A stretch of 64,000 bases of DNA. It comes from Basidiobolus meristosporus CBS 931.73 (lineage: Eukaryota > Basidiobolomycota > Basidiobolomycetes > Basidiobolales > Basidiobolaceae). Location of the stretch: positions 19,891 to 83,890 of the forward strand of contig MCFE01000383.1 of assembly GCA_002104905.1 (NCBI GenBank). The letters are read 5' to 3'. The translations under genes were made by a program, and so were the position numbers. Positions within the stretch are counted from its first letter, which is position 1. Every line of letters starts with the position of its first letter. The notes under the pieces are model-generated. The model had not been told where the DNA came from and ran no database searches. It was given only the letters and a program-made list of their open reading frames with translations. Below are positions 36,683 through 47,056 of this stretch, one piece after another.

Positions 36683-38472
36683 ATGTCCAACGAAGCCGAT
36701 TCGGTGGTGAGTACAGTTGTACAGTCAAGCGGTGATTATGGCTACAGAACCGGTGCAGAGGAGAGGTCAGCCCCTGCCGAGAGCAAGGAAGTGAGGGCCC
36801 ACTATCAAGTGAGAAAAGGTTCATCCAAAGAACCATCCGAAGAGCAAAAGCTGACCCAGCTGATGTGTGAGATACCAGAGTTTTCCAGACGGAAGAAGGC
36901 GTCGATTGTGGTGGTAGTTGCATTAGCCGGGATGGTAGGCCCCATTTCGACCAATATGTTCGTGCGTATGAATGGTTTCTTTAATTCACTGGGCGTGTGC
37001 CATCAGCCAACTTACTAGAGCCTCTAGGTTCCCTCGCTTGCGAAAATGCGTGAGGAGTTTGGAATGAGCGAATCAGTAGGGAATTTGACCGTCACCGTAT
37101 TCATGATATTTTTGGCCATTGCGGTAAATGGGTTGGATTTTCGGAGGAATCGAATGGTCTACTAATCCACATCATCATCAGCCATTGCTTTGGGGACCTG
37201 CATCGGACAAAGTTGGAAGAAGGGCTATTTACTTGATCTCCATCTCGATCTTCATTGTCGCTAGCGTAATATGCGGTTTCTCGATCAACAGTGCTATGAT
37301 GATTAGCATGCGTGGAGTACAAGCCATTGGTTCATCGGCGGTCCTAGCGATTGGTAAGTTTTGATCCGTGATTGACGGCCTCCTACTTAGCTGACGTTCT
37401 GTAGGTGCTGGTACTATCAGTGACATATTTGAGCCATCTGAGCGCGGGACGGCCTTTGGCCTGTATTATTTGGGGCCCCTGCTCGGGCCCGTGTTGGGTA
37501 CCTACTGATAGTAGCACCATGCAACATCTCACCACTGACCAACCATCATCACCATCACTAGGGCCGGTCATTGGCGGAATATTAGGGGACAGGGCAGGCT
37601 GGCGAGTGATCTTTTTCATGCTTGCTGGACTGGGGCTTCTTGTGCTAGTGTTGATTATCCTAGCTCTACCAGAAACCATGCCAGAGATCCGTGCCCGGAA
37701 CTACGCCCGCCAGAACAACCTGACACCTCCAACTGTGACGAAGAAAGTGAGCATCATACAGCCTCTACTCATGCTGCAGTACCCGTCTGCGGTCATGGTC
37801 ATTCTGTATGCGTGCTCCATTCTTGCGTCTGTGTATAGCTACACTACGTCGGTGCCGATCACATTTCGTTCACAGTACGGCCTAGATACATCCCAAGTAG
37901 GCCTTCTGTACTTGAGCTCTGGTGTTGGCAACATCATCGGGGCGTTGTTGGGTGGGAGGCTATCTGATTACTCGCTGAGAAAACTCCGGGTGAAGTATCA
38001 AGGCACAAGGATCCCCCCGGAAGCACGATTCAATTTGGTTTGGTTCGGCTCGATCTTCTTCCCGGTGAGTTTGTTGTGCTACGGGTGGCTGGTACGATTC
38101 AATGTTAATATTGTGGGGCCTCTGGTGACGATGTTTCTGAGTGAGTGATAAATTTCCGCCCAAGAAACTGATAGGATTCTTCTCTAAGCTTGTGTTTTGC
38201 TTTCAGTTGGCTTCAACTCCACCTATGTCTTTTCCAACACATCAACATACATTGTGGATATCTTTCCCGGATATGGGGCCAGTGCCACTGCCACGAGTAA
38301 TTGCTTGCGGTATTTGAGTGGAGCAATCGCGTCAGGAATTGTCAGCCCCTTACTTGATCTAATGGGCCCAGGTTGGCTATTTACTGGGCTGGCTCTTCTT
38401 ACTATTCTCATGGATGGTGTGCTGTATATTGTGTACAAACATGGTGAGCGATGGAGACCGAACCTAAGCTAA
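36683..38472 (+). CDS. MFS drug:H+ antiporter-like transporter (DHA1), six exons
   Basis: Exons 36683-36961, 37028-37123, 37182-37353, 37405-37497, 37562-38140 and 38207-38472 join without frame change into 494 residues; all introns are GT-AG and 51-66 nt. A hydrophilic N-terminus of ~75 residues is followed by membrane helices. NLTVTVFMIFLAIAP leads into the MFS signature loop GPASDKVGRR (about 130-139). GPVLGPVIGG (helix 5) is the antiporter motif C typical of drug:proton exporters. A second half with GALLGGRLSDYSLRK, FNLVWFGSIFFPVSLL and a final helix completes twelve helices. Closest in character to the fungal DHA1/Qdr-type exporters of the plasma membrane. The substrate cannot be read from sequence. 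The neighbours do not suggest a metabolic cluster. Confidence 0.88.
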
Positions 38473-39217
38473 GCCTCGTTGGATAGAATGGCTCCTCCCT
38501 TACCATTGCTTCATATTTGACCATACTACTACTCGATACCTATCATTACTGATCTCCTGCGCTCCCGTCTTTACCGGTCAGCGGTATTACCCGATTTCTT
38601 GTACTCTCACCATTGAATGACTGATTCAGAGTCAAGCTTCAACATTTGACGAATAAATATGATGCCATTTTAATCTGGCTGCCGGCATTTGCTCGGATGC
38701 GATCATCAATTCACGATACAACTATTCTTCCGAGAATACAAATATTTAGATTAAACCATAATCTATTTTTATCGATAGTTGGTGTCAGCGGAGAATATGT
38801 TCTAAATCAAACAAATTAAGCTAGCTTTCATCCTCCAATTACTGAGCATCGTCATGGGTACCAATGCCCCATCAGACGTCTGCAAACAGCCTTTCCCAAC
38901 TGGTTTGATCAATCACTCCAAACTAGCTACTATCCATGTTTACTAGCATCATTATTGATGGAATGATGCACTTTGCTTTACCTAAAATTTACTGAAGATA
39001 AACTATAATCACTATGTTGTGTAAAGGCTAAGCTTGTATATTCTCCATGTCTAATTGTGTAATACATGACATACATACTAGACAGAGTAGATGAAGTAAC
39101 AAATACATATTTGACTTTTTGGACATTTGCTATTCTTACTACACTACCATAATATATACTGTGTTGTGCTCCATCCTACTCATAGCCTATAGCTTATGTC
39201 TTACACTAGATGGGATC
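38473..39217. other. Intergenic, no gene recognised
   Basis: AT-rich DNA between the transporter and a Copia remnant; nothing further seen. Confidence 0.5.
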
Positions 39218-40491
39218 TGTTGTAAAGATTTGTAATTCCACCTAAATATTCACATAACTTAGTCACGTAGATCATTACCTACAAATCTTAGAGAATTCTG
39301 CGCAAGTTCCTTGTTGGGATTTACTTGGAATATTTTCACCAAAACATCAGGTACCCAGAGCATGAAAATCAGATAAGTTGTCCAAACAGCCAAACTTTGT
39401 ACACATATTCTTGCAACCTTCCTAAACATAATTTACTTGTTCTCCCAGTCACTTCCAATATTTCCAAAACTCTTATAATATGAAACTAGGAGTGATACAT
39501 AGGAACAATAAGATATAAGCATCCTTATAGGGCTAATCCATTTAAAAGCTGACCATCTTTATACCTTGAAAATGTAATTTTAGCTTTGGTTATCTTGGAT
39601 AAGAATGAATCCTGAGCAACTTTGAGCACTAGCTTCAAGGGTTAGTAATGTGCTCACAAACTGATTTTAAACAATGATTTGCAAGTTCTGAAATATACAT
39701 GTATGAGATTCCAGTTATTTCATAAAGCTGGTCAGGGGGCTATATGAGAAATCTCAAAGTTGGAATTCATTGGATTCTTAGCTGGTATTCAGCAGGTATT
39801 CTGATGGTATTTTGCAGATATTCAGTTGGTGTTTCTGCTTCAAACTTTCAGTTGCAATTCTTGGTGAAAGTAATAAGCAGTGGATTACCAGATTTGGTAT
39901 GAATACTAGTTGGCCTAGCCTCCCTCTAGAAAGGATGTCTGCTTGCCTACTGTGACACTGGTATGTGAGTTACTGAGAGTTGTTACTTTTGGGAAAGTTG
40001 GAATTCAGCTGATATTATCATAGTATTCTGCTGTCCTTTTCTTAATTTTTTCTTAAGGGGAAGTAATTGAGCTCACAGACTAGGCAATGAAATAATTAGA
40101 CAGATATCAAAGCCTTTCACAGATTGCTTGTGAATATTTTATTGAGTGGGAGTGTTGTAATTGTCAAGTTGTCACCTAAATATTCATGCTAACTTAGTCA
40201 CATAGATCTTATTCTGTGAATAGCATTCTGTTCTGACCAAATCACTTGTTGGGATTTACTTAGAATATTTTCACCATATTATCAGGTACCCAGATTATAA
40301 TCTTTTTCAAAGTTGTCCTAACTTTGCACACATATTCTTAGGACCTTTCTTAACAAACTTCACACATTTGCTTGCTCTACTTTATCAAAAGTATGAATAC
40401 CATACTTTTGATTAATAATTATACAAGTGAATAACATGTAAATCCTCTAGTTCTCCACATCACTTCCAATACTCCTCAGAATATTGCAACA
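39218..40491 (+). mobile_element. Short Copia-family remnant with two LTRs
   Basis: The left LTR (39218-39480, shortened) starts TGTTGTAAAGATTTG. The right LTR (40153-40491, 339 bp) starts TGTTGTAATTGTC and ends TATTGCAACA. The right one is preceded by the purine tract GAGTGGGAG. The 0.67-kb interior has no coding sequence. The right LTR contains a 12-bp inverted repeat (40384-40395 with 40401-40412) round GAATAC, in the same place as the hairpin of the LTR at 12645. Confidence 0.75.
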
Positions 40492-42278
40492 GTTTGTGCT
40501 TTTCTGATAGAGAACAGCTAAGCCTCATAATTTGCCTGGGAGTAGTGAACGTAAAGTATACATAGTAGGATGCTAAGGCATGATTCCTGGTTCTCATTTC
40601 TGGGAAGTTGTAAATTAGACTCCAAGTAGATTTCTGAAGAATTTTCATTTGGTATCTGATGCTGTCTGTCAAAAGTTTCTGCTAGGATTAAAGTGAATTG
40701 CAAATTGTACACTATAGCGTAGTGGTGCCCACCTACGACCATATTCAGAGTTTTTCAGCATAGCAAATAGTAGCAAATCAAATTAGCGTTCTCTTGCTTA
40801 ATATCGACTTACATCAAACAATATTTTTAGCAGTACCACAGTCGCAAACCACATGTGCATAATCTGTCTCATCAAAAACCCCCAACACGATATACATGAT
40901 CAACGTTTTCCGATATCCTCAGGAATTGGATGTTTCGGCAGCCAGAGATTCAATCACTTGGCGTGGATTTCTTTCAACTAAAATGGCAGATTGTTTCAAA
41001 ATACTCAGAGCACTAGATACTCCGAAGCGAAGACCAAATACTGCGCTATCAGAGTGTCAAGTTCCAGTGCGCATAGTCTGGCGACCACATTTGCGATACC
41101 CAAAGAAGAACGGGCTTCCAGAACAAGTTGAATACTAATAGAACCGGGCAAATGCTATCTACGTGCGGACAATCCAAACGCTTTAGCAATGTTTTGATAT
41201 CTTCAGGAGCCCAAAAGAAGCAACATTTACGAAGCACATGCCTCACCAATCCCAATCCGAAATTGAGTGTTTACAACCAATGATCCATCATGAGATACAG
41301 ATCCCAGCAAACGATGCCCAGGCCAATTGGAGCAGCCGAGGAGATCCCCAATGTTGAGCACACCGAGACTTGATTCATAACTAGATTTCCTCCCCTTCAA
41401 CGTCCCACCACATCCACAGGATTCGGTGGCACGACCCGATTTGAACAAAGCCAGATCCACTGGCGTTAGATTTGTCATTGATACAAGAACGTTGAAGAAA
41501 TCCATGCGGCCAGTCGAAAGAGTTCCTCTAATTGGGTCAAACCACCCAGTTACGAGCAGCGTTTACAGGGGAGGGGTCTCCATTGAGTACACAGCATGCT
41601 GGCCAGTTTGAGCCACCAGCGTTTCCTTGTGTTGAGCCATTAATGGCGGTTGTCAAACTCGATATGAAACCTGTTACCACCAAGGAGTTACACGAGACAT
41701 ATAATTTCTGATGCGACAACCCTCGGTCCAACCTATGGATCACCATGATTGCCGGGGTGATTGGGGGGGGCTGATTGTTCACCAACTTACCCACACAGAT
41801 TCCGCCGGGGATTGGTACCTGTCTTGCGGACAATCCGTACGAATTGGGCTAAATCCGTGTTCTACCGAAGACGAGGTTTGTTTGCAGCAGAGGGGGAACA
41901 CCACGCAATATAGAAGGAAAGGAAGATTCCCTTGTACCCCTGGTTGCAAATCACTCATAGTCCACTGCAGCATACGGGCCGTCCGGCCAACCCTCTCTAT
42001 CTAGCCAGTTATACTGTTGAGCCTCTTACCTAGCGAAGCATGCCGCCAACAATGCTGATCCCACTGTTAATTGGGGAGAAACCTGAGGTCATCATGCCCG
42101 ATATGGGGCATCTGGTATCGGGTATTGGGTATCAAGATAACCTATTGTTTATTTGTCATGCTCTATTCTAGTAAGGAAGAAGGTGGTGGATCATGATTGA
42201 TCTATACGTGAACCAGCATTCCGAATAGGAATCATCAGCTGGACTGCCATTGGTGTCACCATGAAAAGCAATGTTGCA
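40492..42278. other. Region with unrecognised open frames
   Basis: Open frames exist on both strands (40896-41138 plus; 41227-41505 and 41537-41833 minus). The two minus-strand frames are adjacent and could be exons of one gene (Cys/Gly-rich segments such as GGSNWPACCVLNGDPSPV and ATESCGCGG suggest an extracellular protein). I cannot link them by convincing splice sites and recognise no family. Confidence 0.3.
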
Positions 42279-43425
42279 TCACATCCCAGCCAAACTGGAC
42301 TCGGTGTCTTTCAGCGGATACGAATCGGCACACCTCTGTTTGTCGCTACTGGTGTAGCCATCCAGTGCACTCTTATGTGTTCCTGATGCACCGAAGCTTT
42401 GCTCCCTCAGTTTGGCCATTCGATTCAGCACCAGCAGGTCATTTGCCAGACGTAGTTGCAGTATGACATCAATATGGATCAGTATCTCTGTGTTGCGCCC
42501 CAGCACACCAATGAACACGCAAACGTTGATGATGAACCTGGAAAAATCAATTCTTAGCCGATCGCTCCGCGTGGGCCAATGGGGGATGTACGTACGATAT
42601 GGTGAGCATTGGTACCGCCTCGTACAGAAACTCTTTGAACAACGAATGGAGCAGTTGATTGTTGTGGGCATGGCGGCGCATAGCCCTCGCATGCTCGAAC
42701 ACCTAGAGAGGTGGTCAGTGAGTACGGAGTCGATCACTTCGGGCAGAAATACTTGCCTTCACCATGAACAAACCGGTCAGCACAATGTCGGTCACCACAT
42801 CAAACGCTATGGTGATCTGCGTGGAACACTTGGTCAGGGTAGTGGTACAGAAAGGGACAAAAAGAAGTGACAAGGTCAGGGGTAAGGGTAAGGGAAAAGG
42901 GTGGTAGTGGAAAGGGTGCAGTACTTGCCTGGGTCGAGATGGGCTCCAGCACGGAGATGCACACCGCCTGGTTTCCTTCGCTCACATCGTTGGAAAGGAG
43001 TGCGCAGTGGGTGTTGGTGGAGATCAACCTGATGACTATCACTACGGCGAAGAGGTAGCGGATACTCTTTCGATGCAGAGTCACGGCCTCGCATCTCCAA
43101 AACAAAATCACTTGGTTCAGCACCTTTGCCAGTTGGATGGCCGCACATGTTGTTCGTAGTCGAGTCTGACAGTCCCCATAGAAAGAATTCAGGACAACGT
43201 CCACGATGTTGGTTAAAGTCGCCCCTGCCACAAATGGTTAGCTACGCAGGTGAGGGGGATTTCCAGGGCTAGCTTACCTATCACCAAAAGATTGGATAGG
43301 ACATGCAAGAAACCTGCCCTGGTACACACTATCCTGATGTTGGTAAGTACGACACGAAGGTTGATCAAGGCCGAGGTGAGCGAAGCCACAAGGACGCCAG
43401 AGTAAAGACGATCATAGGAAATCAT
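42279..43425 (-). CDS. Polytopic membrane protein, five exons, two GC-AG introns
   Basis: Minus-strand exons 43425-43278, 43224-42929, 42816-42757, 42702-42596 and 42537-42279 join in frame to 289 residues. By eye there are about six or seven hydrophobic helices: LYSGVLVASLTSALINL, LLVIGATLTNIVDVVL, the stretch round AKVLNQVILFW, IRYLFAVVIVIRLIS, IAFDVVTDIVLTGLFM, and FIINVCVFIGVLG followed by an amphipathic ILIHIDVILQLRLANDLLVL. The last ~60 residues are hydrophilic and probably cytosolic. The topology resembles the many fungal seven-helix orphan membrane proteins (GPCR-like), but no diagnostic motif is present. Introns 2 (42817-42928) and 3 (42703-42756) begin with GCAAGT rather than GT; introns 1 and 4 are normal GT-AG. 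Read-through of either GC intron gives a stop. The gene lies downstream of, and on the same strand as, the lactone oxidase. Confidence 0.75.
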
Positions 43426-43805
43426 CTTCGATTGAGGTGGTGGAAACAGCCATTTGCTACACTCCGACCCATTTTAATGCTAAGGGTCCGACCTCAGAAA
43501 TTTTTCTGAAGCTGTAGTGTGCTACGTATGGTGCATTCGACAAACCAAGTCACAAGCCACAGAATTGGTTCAGCGAGGTCAGAGTCGGCTCGGGGCGCTG
43601 ATTGGCCCCTCGTATAAAGTTGGTTTGAGTTAAGCATAACTGCTGGGGTGATGTCACAATGGTACCACCCAAGATTATTAAATCCAATCTATTTCTCAAC
43701 AGAACCGGTGTACCCCCCGGTAACAAGATGGATGTCGAGTTCGTTGTTTCTCTAATTAAATTACTTTATTTCAAACCAATAGCATTCAACGTCCAATATT
43801 ATCTA
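43426..43805. other. Intergenic between two minus-strand genes
   Basis: 380 bases with no open frame of interest. It should hold the 3' UTR of the lactone oxidase and the promoter of the membrane protein gene. Confidence 0.5.
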
Positions 43806-45428
43806 TCAGTTGGGGAAGGTACAGAATCTGAAGCCATCTTCCTTAGCGCACACCTGGCCATTGGCACAATCATTGTCACTGGAGCAGAGGCAGGAGTCTT
43901 CCAACGCGCAGTGCTTGATGGCTGGGTTCAGCTTGGATGGGATGTCGTTGAAGATGCGATTGGTGAAGTCGTTGCTGAACACTCCGCGGGGATCGTAGCG
44001 GCGAACAAGTCTGGCGAAATCCTTGAGCTTGGGGTGAGCGGCGGCACGAACCTCGTGGGAGAAGTAGTACTGGCCATTCTTGCCCCAATGTGGACGAGCG
44101 TCATACTTGTTGATCAAGGTTTGGCCAATGAGCTGGGTGGCCTCGAGTCCGAGTCTGGGATCGTTGATGTTGTCAATTCTGGATGGGGTGATGAACTCGA
44201 TGTGGACCGTTTTACGACCATAAGAAAGGGACATCCAGCCGTTGGTGGGAGGGCTGAATCGGAACCAGATTCCGTTGAAGGGGAAGTAGGCGGGGTATCT
44301 CTTGAGAATCTCCTGGATGTCACGGACGACATCCTTCAGGTGCTCCATGGGGAAGCCCATGGAGATGTCTCTGATGTCGAAGGGAACCTTGTTGACAGTT
44401 GGGTCCCAGAAGCATGGGTTGCATGTTTGGGTCATCATATCATGAGGGAATCCCACAGCTGGGTTGCTGAGGCCACCGCTTGGGTTGGCATAGATAGGGA
44501 GTTTGGTAGCGGTGGTGGTCCAGAAGGATCTTTCCCCGTCAGCCTCCATGAGGCGAAGCTCAGTGAGGTTGCGAGTGGCCTGCACTTGCTCGAAGGAGTT
44601 CACCAAACCTGTGACATCCTTGGGATCCATGCTGCTGATGAAGTTCCATCTGTCTTCACCCTTCTGAGTGACTGGAACGTAAGTTCCGTTGGAGGCAACG
44701 ACGGTACTGGTACCTGGGAACCACCAAGCCTGGAACAAGTCGTATTCCTCAGCCATGGCCTCGAGAGTACCATCCAGCAACTGGCTTTCAGGCACCGGGT
44801 AATTTTGCACATGGACCTTGTATGCAGGAATCACTTTGAAAGTCACATCGTAAACGAGACCCACAGCACCGATGTGGACACGGAAGGCGTCCAATAAACT
44901 GCCAGTAATGGTCTTGAGCTCGCCAGTACCGGTCACAACTCTCATGGAGACAACCATATCACTCATGGCCGTGACATGCTTGAGGGAAGAGCCGTGAGCG
45001 CCAGTGCCGAGAGCGCCTGCCACGGTGACTTCACCGAAGTTGGGCATGTTGACAATGCCGAGACCGTTAGCATTTAGGTGCTTGAGAAGATCAACCACTC
45101 TAACGCCAGCCTGGGCGGTAACTGTCTCACGATTGCGGCTGATCTTGATGTCTCTCAAACAGTCGGTGTTGACAACAACACCATCAGTACAAATGATGTC
45201 GGAAGCGGAGTGCAAGTGGCCGATACCCTTGACGTGCTGTCTGTTGCTATAGGCATTTCGGACGATACGTTGCATCTCGAAAACACTGCTGGGCTGAACC
45301 ATCTTTTGGCTGTTGCAAGAGATGTATCTGTTGAAGGAGGTGTACTTGCTGGAGAGCTCCTCACCCATGGAGGAACCGAGTAGGGCGCAAGCACCCAGAA
45401 GCGCAAGGAACTGAGCTCTCTTGGTCAT
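43806..45428 (-). CDS. Secreted FAD-dependent aldonolactone oxidase (ALO/GLO family)
   Basis: 540 residues, no introns, start MTKRAQFLALLG chosen because it gives a clean signal peptide (about 1-21) and follows a TATA box at 55 nt. Residues 40-210 form the PCMH-type FAD domain with VKGIGHLHSASDI (family consensus GxGHS) and GTGAHGSSLKHVT. The ALO domain runs to about 495 and contains the family HWxK-type motif (RPHWGKN, residues 447-450). Family members oxidise D-arabinono-, L-galactono- or L-gulono-1,4-lactone to ascorbate-type products, usually in mitochondria, microsomes or periplasm. Here a secretory signal replaces a targeting sequence, and the last ~35 residues add a Cys-rich tail (CALEDSCLCSSDNDC...CAKEDGFRFC) absent from ordinary family members. 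I infer an extracellular oxidase that may generate H2O2. The substrate is unknown. Confidence 0.87.
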   Translation of the reverse strand: MTKRAQFLALLGACALLGSSMGEELSSKYTSFNRYISCNSQKMVQPSSVFEMQRIVRNAYSNRQHVKGIGHLHSASDIICTDGVVVNTDCLRDIKISRNRETVTAQAGVRVVDLLKHLNANGLGIVNMPNFGEVTVAGALGTGAHGSSLKHVTAMSDMVVSMRVVTGTGELKTITGSLLDAFRVHIGAVGLVYDVTFKVIPAYKVHVQNYPVPESQLLDGTLEAMAEEYDLFQAWWFPGTSTVVASNGTYVPVTQKGEDRWNFISSMDPKDVTGLVNSFEQVQATRNLTELRLMEADGERSFWTTTATKLPIYANPSGGLSNPAVGFPHDMMTQTCNPCFWDPTVNKVPFDIRDISMGFPMEHLKDVVRDIQEILKRYPAYFPFNGIWFRFSPPTNGWMSLSYGRKTVHIEFITPSRIDNINDPRLGLEATQLIGQTLINKYDARPHWGKNGQYYFSHEVRAAAHPKLKDFARLVRRYDPRGVFSNDFTNRIFNDIPSKLNPAIKHCALEDSCLCSSDNDCANGQVCAKEDGFRFCTFPN

Positions 45429-46042
45429 ATTGAGAAGTGTGGAGTGTATGGAGGTGTACACTGGAGGTATGTTGATTATGGTTTATTTATAGCCATGGTG
45501 TGTAGGGATCGTACCCGATTAGAGTGTTGAATTCAAATCGCATTCGAAGCCTCGAATTCAATCTCAAATAGTATCGGGGTACATGTGGCACCTGAAAAGC
45601 CGATATGAACAATCATGTTTTTTTTGCTCTACTCGTGTTTGGCCCTGCCACAATCGTAACATCTGTGTGAATCTAGGGGATTACAGTGAAGGGAAAAGCC
45701 GGAATCTGGACCTCGTAGATTACACCGAAAAAATGCTGGATCGGAGTTAGAATTGATCTTCTGAGTGTATGATATTCGAGAATATTCTATTCCGCTATGG
45801 GCCATTCACTCTTTAGCGTTATTTCTTCTGCATAGAGGAAAACTAAAAGTGGCTTCTTTGGTAATGTTGTAGGAGCCTTCTAGAACGCTATCCTCATTAT
45901 GCGAATATATGATATGCTACAGGGCATGATTGGTCGCATGAGAGACAGAAACATGTCATTGTTATTTGCTGATGTCATGCTACAGGCATATTAAAAGAAT
46001 TGCTGCTGGCTGTTTATCATAGATTTCCCAAATATTCTCCAA
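45429..46042. promoter_or_regulatory. Divergent promoter region: lactone oxidase / dehydrogenase
   Basis: The two genes are divergently transcribed over 614 bp. The minus-strand gene has TATAAATAA at 45491-45483; the plus-strand gene has TATTAAAA at 45989-45996, about 50 nt before its ATG. Shared regulation is possible, and no operator-like repeat was seen. Confidence 0.5.
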
Positions 46043-47056
46043 ATGAAAGTTATCCTGCAAAAAAAAGGTGGAGACGTGTCTGTCTTCGAAGAAGGAACCC
46101 TGCCAAAACCCACACCAACCGGGGGGGACTTGTTGATCCGTAACCTTGCTGTTTCCGTGAATCCAGTGGACTACAAAGTCCGTTCTGGTGGGTTTGTTAA
46201 CACTTATCCCTTAGTGTTGGGCTGGGACGGTGCCGGTGTGGTCGAAGAGGTTGGCGAGAATGTCAAAAACTACCGAGTAGGTGACGAGGTCATGTACTCT
46301 GGCTCATTAGTACGGCCTGGCTCAAATGCTCAGTACACTCTGGTTGATGAGCGCATCGTTGGTAAAAAACCGAAATCCCTTTCCTATTCTGAAGCAGCAG
46401 GATTGCCTCTTACAGCCCTGACCGCTTGGGAAGCTCTGGTGGAGCAGCTCACTATTCCCCTTCCAGAAGCAAAAACTGCCAAGAATCCCAAAACCCTTTT
46501 GATTATTAATGGAGCAGGTGGGGTCGGCTCGCTTGCCACACAGATCGCGTCCAAAGTTTTGAATCTTACCAACGTGATCACTACCGCCTCCCGTCCGGAA
46601 ACCATTGAGTGGTGTAAAAAAATGGGTGCCACTCATGTCCTCAATCACCACCACGATCTCAAGCAGCAGCTAACCGAGTTGAACTTGAGTGTGGACTATA
46701 TATTTATCTGCTACTCCACCGAGAAGTATCTCCCCATAGCACAGGATATCATCAAGCCATTCGGTAGAATTGTTACGATTGTTGAAGTCGAAAAGCCACT
46801 ACCATTCAGTGACATGACCAAGTCGCTTAGTTTCTCGTGGGAATTCATGTTTGCAAAGAGCATGTATAATCACGATATGTTATCCCAGTCTGTTATCTTA
46901 AATCGGATTGCCGATCTGGTTGATGCGGGGATCTTGCAGACTACAGTAACGGAGACTCTAGAATTTTCAGTGGATGGTCTTGCTGCAGCTCACCGAAAGG
47001 TGGAGAATGGCAAGGTAATTGGAAAAATCACTTTAGATATGGCTCACTGGGCATAA
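46043..47056 (+). CDS. MDR-superfamily dehydrogenase, quinone oxidoreductase type
   Basis: 337 residues, no introns. The N-terminal GroES-like domain shows SVNPVDYKVRSG and VLGWDGAGVVEEVGE. The Rossmann domain (about 115-260) has the dinucleotide-binding motif INGAGGVGSLATQIA and SRPETIEWCKKMGATHVLNH, and the protein ends with the usual AHRKVENGKVIGKITL. The Cys/His ligands of zinc alcohol dehydrogenases are missing, so it belongs to the zinc-free quinone oxidoreductase/zeta-crystallin-like branch, NADPH-dependent reductases of quinones or enones in the cytosol. Length and wording closely follow bacterial members of this family, and the absence of introns contrasts with the intron-rich lipase and transporter. 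That makes horizontal acquisition possible but unproven. Confidence 0.9.
   Translation: MKVILQKKGGDVSVFEEGTLPKPTPTGGDLLIRNLAVSVNPVDYKVRSGGFVNTYPLVLGWDGAGVVEEVGENVKNYRVGDEVMYSGSLVRPGSNAQYTLVDERIVGKKPKSLSYSEAAGLPLTALTAWEALVEQLTIPLPEAKTAKNPKTLLIINGAGGVGSLATQIASKVLNLTNVITTASRPETIEWCKKMGATHVLNHHHDLKQQLTELNLSVDYIFICYSTEKYLPIAQDIIKPFGRIVTIVEVEKPLPFSDMTKSLSFSWEFMFAKSMYNHDMLSQSVILNRIADLVDAGILQTTVTETLEFSVDGLAAAHRKVENGKVIGKITLDMAHWA

Noticed and set aside
40896-41138. 80-codon ATG-started plus-strand frame
   Set aside because: No homologous feature recognised, overlaps equally open minus-strand frames; kept only as part of the unresolved region 40492-42278.
43659-44897. A 412-codon plus-strand open frame
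   Set aside because: It is the antisense shadow of the aldonolactone oxidase, whose minus-strand frame has clear family motifs. The plus-strand translation is Val/Gly/Glu-rich with no domain.
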